Positions 36,468-47,400 of a stretch of DNA of 64,000 nt are shown here, piece by piece. Made by a program: the position numbers and the translations under genes. The notes beneath the pieces are model-generated. The model was not told where the DNA came from and did no database searches. It saw nothing but the letters and a program-made list of their open reading frames with translations. Source of the stretch: Sipunculus nudus. Its lineage: Eukaryota; Annelida; Sipuncula; Golfingiida; Sipunculidae. Position 1 is the stretch's first letter. The number at the start of each line of letters is the position of its first letter. Location: positions 15,252,164 through 15,316,163 of the forward strand of contig CM049315.1 in assembly GCA_026874595.1 (NCBI GenBank), written 5' to 3'.

Positions 36468-36689
36468 ATGGGTCATGACGCTCAGCCGACTGGCATGTTG
36501 TCCTTGCACAGCAAACAAATAAAGAAAATGTAGGTTGCATCATAGTTCATGCATATTAGCTGAAGTTCATCAAGACCAATAAGCACATGAAATTTGAGGA
36601 CAATCCATACAGCTGTTTCTGAGGAAAATGTCAATTTGTGTGTATTTTGCATTATTTCTAGGGTGCTCAAGTATGGCCTGTAACTCAGA

Positions 36690-38035
36690 ATATATAGACC
36701 ACAGTAAATTTAATTCAGGTTTCTAAGGAGAACCTTTGTGGAACTTTCAGGATGTCAAATAAGAAGATTCTAGGTCAAATGGTTATGATTTGTGCCCTGC
36801 TTTGGTATCAAATTTTCAATTATTCTGAGGGGTGCTTATAACTCACGTAGCTTGGAGAATATGGGTAATAGAGACCTAATTTTAGGTTTCCAAGAAGACT
36901 TTTCATGGACCTCCCTGGATTTTAAGTAAGAAGATTCTAGGTCCAGTCATTACTATTTTTTAATATGTTAACAGATGATCGCATCTTTAAAAGTCTCAAA
37001 AATAGAGAAAAAAAAATCGTTAAAAAATGAAAAAATACAGGTGGCACCACAAGTCTGCAGAAACTGATGAAACACTCCATGATCAATATCCATGAACAAA
37101 ACCATGGTGTTCAATGCTTTAGTTGTTCAGATACTTCAGTTTTTGTATCAAATTTTCCATTATTCTGGGTGGAGGGGGTTGTAATTCAGAGCCCCATATC
37201 TAAAAGAATGTGGGTAACAGAGACCTAATTTTAGGTTTCAAGGAGACTTTTTATGGGCCTCCCTGCCTGTCAAGATAAAAGATTCTAGGTCTAGTCGTTA
37301 CGATTTGTGCCCTGTTATCAGGTGACCGCATCTTTTATGGTCTCGAAAAAAAGAGAGAAAATCGTAAAAAATAAAAAAAATACAGGTGGAACCACTAGTC
37401 TGCAGACACTAATGAAACACTCCATGATCAATATCCATGCAAAAAATCATGGTGATCAATGCTTTAGTTGTTCAGATACTTGAGTTTTGGTATCAAAGCT
37501 TCCATTATTCTGTGGGGTACTTCAGTTTTCTATAGCTCAAAGAATATGGTTGACAGAGACCGAATTCCTGGTTTCCAAGGAGACTTTTCATAAACCTCCC
37601 CCATGTCAAGATAGAAGATTCTAGGTCCAGTCGTTACGATTTGTGCCCTGTTAACAGATAATCGCATCTTTTAAGGACTCAAAATTAGAGAAAAAAAATT
37701 CGTTAAAAAATGAAAAAATTCAGGTGGTGCCACTAGTCTGCAGAAACTAATGCAAAAACTCCATGATCGATACCAATGCAAAGAATCATGGTGATCAATG
37801 CATTAGTTGTACAGATGCTTTAGTTTTTGTATAAAATTTTCCATTATTCTGGGGGGTACTTCAGTGCCCAATAGATCAAATAATATGGGTAACAGAGACC
37901 TAATTCTAGGTTTCCAAGGAGATTTTTAATGGACCTCTCTGCATGTAAAGTTAGAAGATTCCAGGTCCAGCGGTTACGATTTGTGCCTTGTTAACGGACA
38001 GACGACCAGACGGCCGAACGGCCAGACGGCTGGAC
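36690..38035. repeat. ~320-bp tandem repeat block ending in GACGGAC-rich sequence
   Basis: About four imperfect units. Shared landmarks are AGATTCTAGGTCCAGTCGTT, GATTTGTGCCCTGTTAACAG, AGGTGGCACCACTAGTCTGC or its variants, and CATGATCAATATCCATG. The block ends in an irregular ACGGACAGACGACCAGACGG run (about 37995-38045). No coding potential. Confidence 0.8.
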
Positions 38036-38259
38036 GGACGACGGACACAAACTTACAGTCAGCTGAGCTAAAACTTGAGAACCGAAAATTTGACTATTTA
38101 TCCGAAATCTGAACAATGAAGAAAATCCAGAAAAAATGGTATAAAATATCGCCTAATTCAAAACAAATATAACCAGATCAGCGGTGATACACATTGCTGA
38201 CTAATTAGTGCATCCGAGCGCTGACACACCGCCGGTCGGTGTTGTCCTCGGCCCACTAT

Positions 38260-40287
38260 AATCAGAATGCCGAGGCCAGGGTAATTCAACTGTACAAACA
38301 AGATGTAACGACAGACCATAACTGAGCATCCGACCGCAGGTTGTAGGTGTGAAAAACTCTGCCCCGGTCGGTGTCATCCTCGGCTCAGCTTTGATAAGAG
38401 TCGTTTAAAGGATAGCTCTGATCTTCGTTCCTCTGTAGTAGTCCAGGCCTCGAGTACTAACTACCATGAGCAGATGTTGAGTTTATGTGCGCCTTCGTTA
38501 TTAATTCACAAAATCTATTGGCCAGATATTTTCTACTAAAATTTGAGAATATTTTTTGGTTAGAATCGCTGCCTACGCCCAGTCCTTTCGCTATGAATTT
38601 CAATAAAAAATACAATGCCTGTGTAAAAGTTTTCATAGTGAATCTATCCGCCAAGGGATGGCAGCACTTTCTAGATCATGCCGGGTCAATTTAGTTGTCA
38701 TCGCAGCCACAAGTAACATGATTTAGGTATGATACGGATTGATTCCACGACAGCGCTGTTTATCAATGGTAATTTTGATGTGTTCTAAACGATAAATTTA
38801 TCAAATTGGTCGAAAATTTTACAATATATTGTCACACATTTATTTTGGGCTAGCTATTTAATAAATACCTGATAACGTCCTTAACTCGGGGGTAAATTTT
38901 CCCGCAATATCGTTCATCCGAATGATCATTCAGCCGAACAAAAGCTTGTCCCCGAGTCTTTCAAATGAAAGACGCTCTACTGTACTTTAGACATATAAGT
39001 AAATTCTGTCAGAAGAAACAATAGTTTTCTATGGGTTGGTCAAAGCTTGTTTTTTCAACCATTTTTTTCTAATTCCATACTATGTTTTATGCGATTTATT
39101 AAAGTAGTTACTGATATTACACTGGCTGATTAAGCCAGTTTGTGAGCTGAGCCTGTTGTTTTAAAGGATATAATGACCGATTTAAACCAACCAGTTCTGG
39201 ACATATTATCCACAGTTACATTGACTTCATATTTTCTACAATCAGTTAAAACGGTAGTTATATCGACATACATTGAAAGATTAAATAGGATTATCCCCAT
39301 GCAGATTACTATCACACAATATAAACACGGTTTTATATATTTTCTTTATATTTTATTGCAATAGTCTTGGATATCAAATACACAGTGTAACTACAGCAGT
39401 GGTCCGTTTATATCACATTCTATATCACAGTTATGTTCAACAATTCTCTGGATAACATTGGAATAACATTAACAGGTTGAATAAATTGTGCAAATCACGC
39501 ATAAAACACGAAGCTTTCAGCAGCCAACAGACTTTTAATACCAACAAACAACAACGAAGCCATTAAAACTTCTATGTACTCACCTGCATTTTGAAAAAGT
39601 GATAATCGATGAAGTGCGAATCATATGGCACCACTCAGTCACGTGACTGCTGAGCATATGGTGGTGAGCTTGTGATAAATATACCACATGATTTGCCTAT
39701 TTCCGTGACAGATACGTGCAATAGCCTCCCTTAAAGGAATTTGTATACCCGGGTATATTTAGAAATATATATATCTATATACATTTGCAGAATAATATAA
39801 ATTATTTATAATAGTTAATATTCTTGTATGCATGCAGTTCTGCACGAGAAGCAATTTAGTTTTAACAACACTGTCGAACCTTTTTCAAAACTATTCTAAT
39901 AGAAACTATTTCAGATAGCGCTTATGGTGTAAAATCATTTTAGAATTATATCTTTCTGATATTCATGACTATAACGGCAACTCTAGACAATATTAGTGTT
40001 AAGAACCTCAGATATCGCGTTTGACCTAAGATATCAGAAACATAATCCGTCATATTTATCTTAGTTTACCAACAGCTTTTGGACATTAGTAGTTTGGCTA
40101 TCTTATTTCTGAGTATGTTTATTTAAAGTGAAATTGTTATGTTGATCTAAACATGATGTACTGAACATGGAAAAACCTGACATACAGCACTTCTATAGAT
40201 AGTGTATAAATGTTACCGAAATATATCCGATTAATGAGCAATTGTCACAAATATTTGCTAAAAGGTGATGGTTACAAAAACTGCTCG

Positions 40288-40339
<52 letters not shown>

Positions 40340-40389
40340 GTGTTTGCGCTATTTGATTTTATTTAAGGTTAACAAAGTAACAGGGGATT
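38260..40389. repeat. Tandem duplication, copy A (2.1 kb)
   Basis: Starts at AATCAGAATGCCGAGG and ends at AACAGGGGATT. It repeats almost exactly at 40395-42519 with an offset of 2135 bases. The copies have identical short open frames and differ by a single-base indel, one substitution near the end and AT-tract length. It begins inside the pogo-like candidate and includes that element's right end. No gene is supported in it. Confidence 0.93.
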
Positions 40390-40394
40390 ATCAG

Positions 40395-42423
40395 AATCAG
40401 AATGCCGAGGCCAGGGTAATTCAACTGTACAAACAAGATGTAACGACAGACCATAACTGAGCATCCGACCGCAGGTTGTAGGTGTGAAAAACTCTGCCCC
40501 GGTCGGTGTCATCCTCGGCTCAGCTTTGATAAGAGTCGTTTAAAGGATAGCTCTGATCTTCGTTCCTCTGTAGTAGTCCAGGCCTCGAGTACTAACTACC
40601 ATGAGCAGATGTTGAGTTTATGTGCGCCTTCGTTATTAATTCACAAAATCTATTGGCCAGATATTTTCTACTAAAATTTGAGAATATTTTTTGGTTAGAA
40701 TCGCTGCCTACGCCCAGTCCTTTCGCTATGAATTTCAATAAAAAATACAATGCCTGTGTAAAAGTTTTCATAGTGAATCTATCCGCCAAGGGATGGCAGC
40801 ACTTTCTAGATCATGCCGGGTCAATTTAGTTGTCATCGCAGCCACAAGTAACATGATTTAGGTATGATACGGATTGATTCCACGACAGCGCTGTTTATCA
40901 ATGGTAATTTTGATGTGTTCTAAACGATAAATTTATCAAATTGGTCGAAAATTTTACAATATATTGTCACACATTTATTTTGGGCTAGCTATTTAATAAA
41001 TACCTGATAACGTCCTTAACTCGGGGGTAAATTTTCCCGCAATATCGTTCATCCGAATGATCATTCAGCCGAACAAAAGCTTGTCCCCGAGTCTTTCAAA
41101 TGAAAGACGCTCTACTGTACTTTAGACATATAAGTAAATTCTGTCAGAAGAAACAATAGTTTTCTATGGGTTGGTCAAAGCTTGTTTTTTCAACCATTTT
41201 TTTCTAATTCCATACTATGTTTTATGCGATTTATTAAAGTAGTTACTGATATTACACTGGCTGATTAAGCCAGTTTGTGAGCTGAGCCTGTTGTTTTAAA
41301 GGATATAATGACCGATTTAAACCAACCAGTTCTGGACATATTATCCACAGTTACATTGACTTCATATTTTCTACAATCAGTTAAAACGGTAGTTATATCG
41401 ACATACATTGAAAGATTAAATAGGATTATCCCCATGCAGATTACTATCACACAATATAAACACGGTTTTATATATTTTCTTTATATTTTATTGCAATAGT
41501 CTTGGATATCAAATACACAGTGTAACTACAGCAGTGGTCCGTTTATATCACATTCTATATCACAGTTATGTTCAACAATTCTCTGGATAACATTGGAATA
41601 ACATTAACAGGTTGAATAAATTGTGCAAATCACGCATAAAACACGAAGCTTTCAGCAGCCAACAGACTTTTAATACCAACAAACAACAACGAAGCCATTA
41701 AAACTTCTATGTACTCACCTGCATTTTGAAAAAGTGATAATCGATGAAGTGCGAATCATATGGCACCACTCAGTCACGTGACTGCTGAGCATATGGTGGT
41801 GAGCTTGTGATAAATATACCACATGATTTGCCTATTTCCGTGACAGATACGTGCAATAGCCTCCCTTAAAGGAATTTGTATACCCGGGTATATTTAGAAA
41901 TATATATATCTATATACATTTGCAGAATAATATAAATTATTTATAATAGTTAATATTCTTGTATGCATGCAGTTCTGCACGAGAAGCAATTTAGTTTTAA
42001 CAACACTGTCGAACCTTTTTCAAAACTATTCTAATAGAAAACTATTTCAGATAGCGCTTATGGTGTAAAATCATTTTAGAATTATATCTTTCTGATATTC
42101 ATGACTATAACGGCAACTCTAGACAATATTAGTGTTAAGAACCTCAGATATCGCGTTTGACCTAAGATATCAGAAACATAATCCGTCATATTTATCTTAG
42201 TTTACCAACAGCTTTTGGACATTAGTAGTTTGGCTATCTTATTTCTGAGTATGTTTATTTAAAGTGAAATTGTTATGTTGATCTAAACATGATGTACTGA
42301 ACATGGAAAAACCTGACATACAGCACTTCTATAGATAGTGTATAAATGTTACCGAAATATATCCGATTAATGAGCAATTGTCACAAATATTTGCTAAAAG
42401 GTGATGGTTACAAAAACTGCTCG

Positions 42424-42469
<46 letters not shown>

Positions 42470-42519
42470 GTGTTTGCGCTATTTGATTTTATTTAAGGTT
42501 AACAAAGTTACAGGGGATT
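40395..42519. repeat. Tandem duplication, copy B (2.1 kb)
   Basis: Second copy of 38260-40389. The junction reads ATTATCAGAATCAGAATG, with a short repeated ATCAGA. Its far end contains TTTATT at 42488-42493, that is AATAAA on the minus strand, the nearest candidate poly(A) signal for the mucin-like gene about 175 bases after its stop. It also contains an (AT)n tract (42427-42466). Confidence 0.93.
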
Positions 42520-42571
42520 TCTAAGTATTTTGCTACTTAATAAAAAAGTGTATATAACAATTATACCCCCA

Positions 42572-42575
<4 letters not shown>

Positions 42576-42607
<32 letters not shown>
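42576..42607. repeat. (AT)n microsatellite
   Basis: AT tract just downstream of the mucin-like gene stop codon, so in its likely 3' UTR. Confidence 0.9.
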
Positions 42608-42612
<5 letters not shown>

Positions 42613-42667
42613 CACAGCTTTAGGTTCATGGATACAACTATACACGGCGAGACCCTCTGGGATGTCT

Positions 42668-43807
42668 TCACACAGAGATCCTGGACATGCCGGCCATGGC
42701 CTCGTGTTCCTCGTACGTGGTTAATCGGCTCGGAGGGACGTCGTCTGAAGGAAGAGCAGATCAAAGAATCAATAATAACGCATAGGAATAAGTTTAAATA
42801 ACCCAGTGTGCTGATCTATAACGACTTTTATAGATGTTCCCCTTTTAAGACTTCAGAGATAAGTGGCGTGAAGTTTATAATAAATTTATGTAAACTAATG
42901 AAACCGTTTCTCCACAAGGTTGTTCCACTTCAGTGTCTTCCAGCCAACTCTATCCGATAATATACAACTGAATTCCAAATTTGTTATTCAGCGAAAATAG
43001 TCATATCAGCTCTTAAATATATAGATAAATCTTATATTCCATAGGCCCATACATGCAACATAGACGACCAAATGTAAACATAGGTGAGAGGGTATTAAAA
43101 GACGAGAAACTATCGTGACATAGCAAAGGTCATGAGCAGGTGGTACAGCAGACTTACTGCTGGTAACTCCTCAAACCCAATCATTTTAATCACGCATTTG
43201 CGTGAATTTGATAATTACTTCTACCGTCAATTAATATTATTTCTACTGTTGGATAATACTTTCAATCAGTATACACCTATTCCAGTGCCAAAGGGGGTTT
43301 AAGACGAACTGTTCCCTAACAACATTCTATCCACAGGAGCCTTTCCTTCGCAGCATTTCCTGAGTGACCCTATCAGGTGATATTATCATAATAAGAAATG
43401 TGAATCATAACAAACAGAGGGACAAAGTAAGAGCACTCACATTCTGGGGTTTGGAACACTTTATTTTTGACCTTCTTGATGCGGTAGATGACCAGGAGGA
43501 TGAGGAGGATCAGGAGGAGGGCGAGGACGCCGCACGTGGCGCCCACGATGATGGCTGTCGACGTGATGTAATTGTTCTGCTCAGCAACCACCTCGTCACA
43601 GTACGACCCTCCGTAACCATCATCACAACTAGAATGATATACTATACAACTATTACCGAGGCGCTTAATTCATCATTAAGCTTAAGTGATCATTACCAGT
43701 GATAATTCTTGTTCATCTGTTTTTGTATGATCCTAGCTATTTGACTAGGAACATTCACTCGTCCTTTTAAGGTTCCGTGCTACTGATTATACAAATTGAT
43801 TATACGC

Positions 43808-43865
<58 letters not shown>

Positions 43866-44404
43866 CTAGAATATTCACGCATTGGAAAACATAATGCAAT
43901 TTTCCACTTTATATAGTTTAGAATGGTCGTAACATACAACTAAGACTACATACAGTCATGTAGCATTTACATAAAACAGACTTAAGTATAACAAGGGCAC
44001 CGCAAAGCGGAGCATCCCCTCGAACGGGGAATAATAAGAATGGGTGTTTTAGTCAGTGTAAAAATGAGGATGGCCGCTCTGTAGCCTTGACCTTTGACCC
44101 TGTGACCTAAACTCAATAGGGCTCTTCATCCTTGGGTGGGTGAGCCATATTTGAAAGATAAAATTTTTTAGTCAAACGGTTTGGCTTGAAATGGATCCAC
44201 AAGCTAATTCCAGACGGACGGACAAACGGACGCACGAACAGAGGCGTTACTATATCTCTTTCGCAACTTTGTTGCGAGAGGAAAATAAGTTGAAAATACA
44301 CTCTACTTACGTGCACTTTGGCCACTTCTGCCACACTAACTCACACTTTCCGTAGTTGCACGCTCCGACTGCATCAAGGTAAGAGCAACTGCTCAGGATA
44401 TCAA
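42668..44404 (-). CDS. Mucin-like gene: last EGF, transmembrane helix and tail (three exons)
   Basis: Exons 44404-44311, 43628-43441 and 42744-42668. [15 protein letters not shown] and [13 protein letters not shown] form the last EGF-like module. After a short stalk, residues about 1121-1145 form a helix very rich in Leu and Ile, followed by YRIKKVKNK, a basic stop-transfer segment. The ~35-residue tail contains PEYDVPP and TTYEEHE, possible Tyr-based signals. Stop TGA at 42670-42668. Confidence 0.9.
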
Positions 44405-47400
44405 CTGGCAAACGACAAAAGAAATAACCAAGTTATTAGTTTTATTCTGTCTTTTAAACTAGGTCAATTCCGCCAAGGGATTCTAGAATGATAGAAAGGG
44501 TAGATACAGAAATATAGAATAATGAGTTTCAAAAACTCGGTAATGCCTGACATGTGATGCAGCCTAGCGCCAGAGCGGAGGATATTTTTTTTTATAAAAC
44601 TGACGGATTCATTAAAAAAAAAATAAATACACTTTAAGCATACAAGTCTTTAAAAAATATATCATTGTAGATCCTGCATAAAGAGAAAGAAAATTGGGAA
44701 AGAAATGCAAACGGTTTCACAGATATTGGTCGAATATTAAACCTTTTTATACCTGTTAATAACTAAGGTACTGGATTACTGTGCATATAAGGGCTTGGTT
44801 ACCAAATAACCCAACACCACCAGGACGACATCAACTACAGGATGGGGACATATCTTCACCCTTCATATTCAAAAGTACATCTTTGTAAAGATCCTCTTTA
44901 TCCCCCGTGATCCACGGGATAATGGAGACCATAATGGGTCATCAAGAGGAATCCAGTGAATCATAGCAGAAGCCTAGATGTGATGGTGATGTCAACACAT
45001 ACCCATGGGCGAGCAAATGGTGACGATATAGGGTGACATAGGGGCGACCATGTGCCCTGTCCAATCGACCCCCTGTCCTGTTAACATTTAGCTCTTAAAC
45101 AAACATCCAAATCTGCACCATGATGCACGATAGACAATTATAAATTTTGAATAGGTTTCTTCCATACAGAAAAGGGATACCCTTCTCCTACCCTCACCCT
45201 CGGGAACTCGTCTCGACTCTGCCGCTCTGCGGACTGGCTACATCAGCTCATCCTTAATTTTATTTCTGCTATTATTTCTACAAATTTCTGTGTCGTGTTC
45301 GAATGTATGTTAAAGAAGAGAATGAATGCAGCTCCAATACGTCTACGATGATAATCAGAGAACATATAACAACGGTGACTCCGTTAATCTCTTACTTATG
45401 ATCTGAAACATGACGTGAACGATCTACTGTCTGCTTACTGAATGTGCACTTTTTTCAACTTTATTTTCGAATTTACTGGTGTGCCATTTTTCAATTTTAT
45501 TTTCGTACTTACTGAGTGTGCCATTTTCTAACTTTTGTCGTATTTACTGAGTGTGCCATTATCAGCTATATTTTTGTACTTACTAAGTGTGCCATTTTTC
45601 AACTTTATTTTCGCACTTACTGAGTTTACCAATTTTCAGCTTTATTTTCGTAATCACTGAGTGTGCCACCTTCAAGTTTATTTTTGTACTTACCCAGGGT
45701 GCCATTCCTCAGGTTGAGGTTTCTTAATGAGGTTGCCATTATCAGCTTTATTTTCGTCTTTAATGACAGTGTCATTTTTCAGCTTTATTTTTGTACTTAC
45801 TGGTGTGCCACTTTTAAACTTTATTTTCGTACTTACTGGTGTGAGTTTTTTTTTCAAGTTTATCTTCGTACTTACTGAGTGTGCCATTTTTCAAATTTAT
45901 TTTCGTATTACTGTGCCATTTTCAGCTGTATTTTTGTACTCACTGAGTGTGCCATTTTCAACTTTTTTTCGCACTTACTGAGTTTGCCAATTTTCAGCTT
46001 TATTTTCGTACTTATTGAGTGTGCCACCTTCAATTTTATTTTAGTATTTACCCAGGGTGCCATTCTTCAGGTTAATTTTCGTATTTATTATTTTCGTACT
46101 TACTGGTGTGCCATTTTTTAGCTTCATTTTCATACTTAATGAGGGTGCCATTATCAGCTTGATTTTCATACTTAATGAGGTTGCCATTATCAGCTTTATT
46201 TTCGTCTTTAATGAGTGTGTCATTTTTCAGCTTTATTTTTGTACTTACTGGTGTGCCACTTTTCAAATTTATTTTCGTACTTACTGGTGTGCCATTTTTC
46301 AAGTTTGTCTTCGTACTTATTTAGTGTGCAATTTTTTCAAATATATTTTCGTACTTACCGTACAGTCTTTTTAAGCTGTATTTTTGTACTTACTGAGTGT
46401 GCCATTTTCAACTTTATTTTCGCACTTACTGAGTTTGCCAATTTTTCAGCTTTATTTTCGTACTTACTGAGTGTGCCACCTTAAACTTTATTTTAGTACT
46501 TACCCAGGGTGCCATTCCTCAGGTTGATTTTCTTATTTATTATACTTAATGAGGGTGCCATTATCAGCTTGATTTTCATACTTAATGAGGTTGCCGTTAT
46601 CAGCTTTATTTTCGTCTTTAATGAGTGTGCCATTTTTCAGCTTTATTTTTGTATTTACTTATGTACCACTTTTCAGCTTTATTTTCGTACTTACTGAGTG
46701 TGCCACCTTCAACTTTATTTTAGTACTTACCCAGGGTGCCATTCTTCGGGTTGATTATCGTATTTATTATTTTCGTTCTTACTGGTGTGCCATTTTTAGC
46801 TTGATTTTCATACTTAATAAGGGTGCAATTATCAGCTTGATTTTCATACTAAATGAGGTTGCCGTTATCAGCTTTATTTTCGTCTTTAATGAGTGTGCCA
46901 TTTTTCAGCTTTATTTTTGTACTTACTGATGTGCCACTTTTCAGCTTTATTTTCGTACTAACTGAGTGTACCCTTTTCAACTTTATTTCCGTACTTACTG
47001 GGTGTGCCATTTTTGACTTATTTTCGTACTTTACCTGCCATTTTCAGCTGTATTTTTGTACTTACTGAGTGTGCCATTTTCAACTTTATTTTCGTACTTA
47101 CTGAGTGTACCCTTATCAACTTTATTTCCGTACTTACTGAGTGTGCCATTTTTAACTTTATTTTCGTACTTTACCTGCCATTTTTAGCTGTATTTTTGTA
47201 CTTACTGAGTGTGCCATTTTTCAACTTTATTTTCGTACTTACTGAGTGTACCCTTTTCAACTTTATTTCCATACTTACTGAGTGTGCCATTTTTAACTTT
47301 ATTTTCGTACTTTACCTGCCATTTTCAGCTGTATTTTTGTACTTACTAAGTGTGCCATTTTTCAACTTTATTTTCGTACTTACTGAGTGTACCCTTTTCA

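Larger units (their letters stand above)
35321..38982. mobile_element. Candidate pogo/Tigger-like element, composite, no transposase
   Basis: Ends CAGTGGAGCGTC (35321) and, inverted, CAGTAGAGCGTC (38982), each next to TA, as expected for TA-inserting pogo-type elements. Both subterminal regions carry ATCCGAA/TTCATCC motifs. Within the 3.66 kb lie a nested solo LTR (35390-36467) and a tandem-repeat block (36.7-38.0 kb). No transposase was seen. The right end recurs in the downstream duplication at about 41117. The short terminal match makes this tentative. Confidence 0.5.

Noticed and set aside
38457-41499. Short open frames repeated identically in both 2.1-kb copies, as a duplicated gene
   Set aside because: Frames of 61-69 codons occur on both strands with no domain or codon signal. 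Identity simply reflects the recent duplication.
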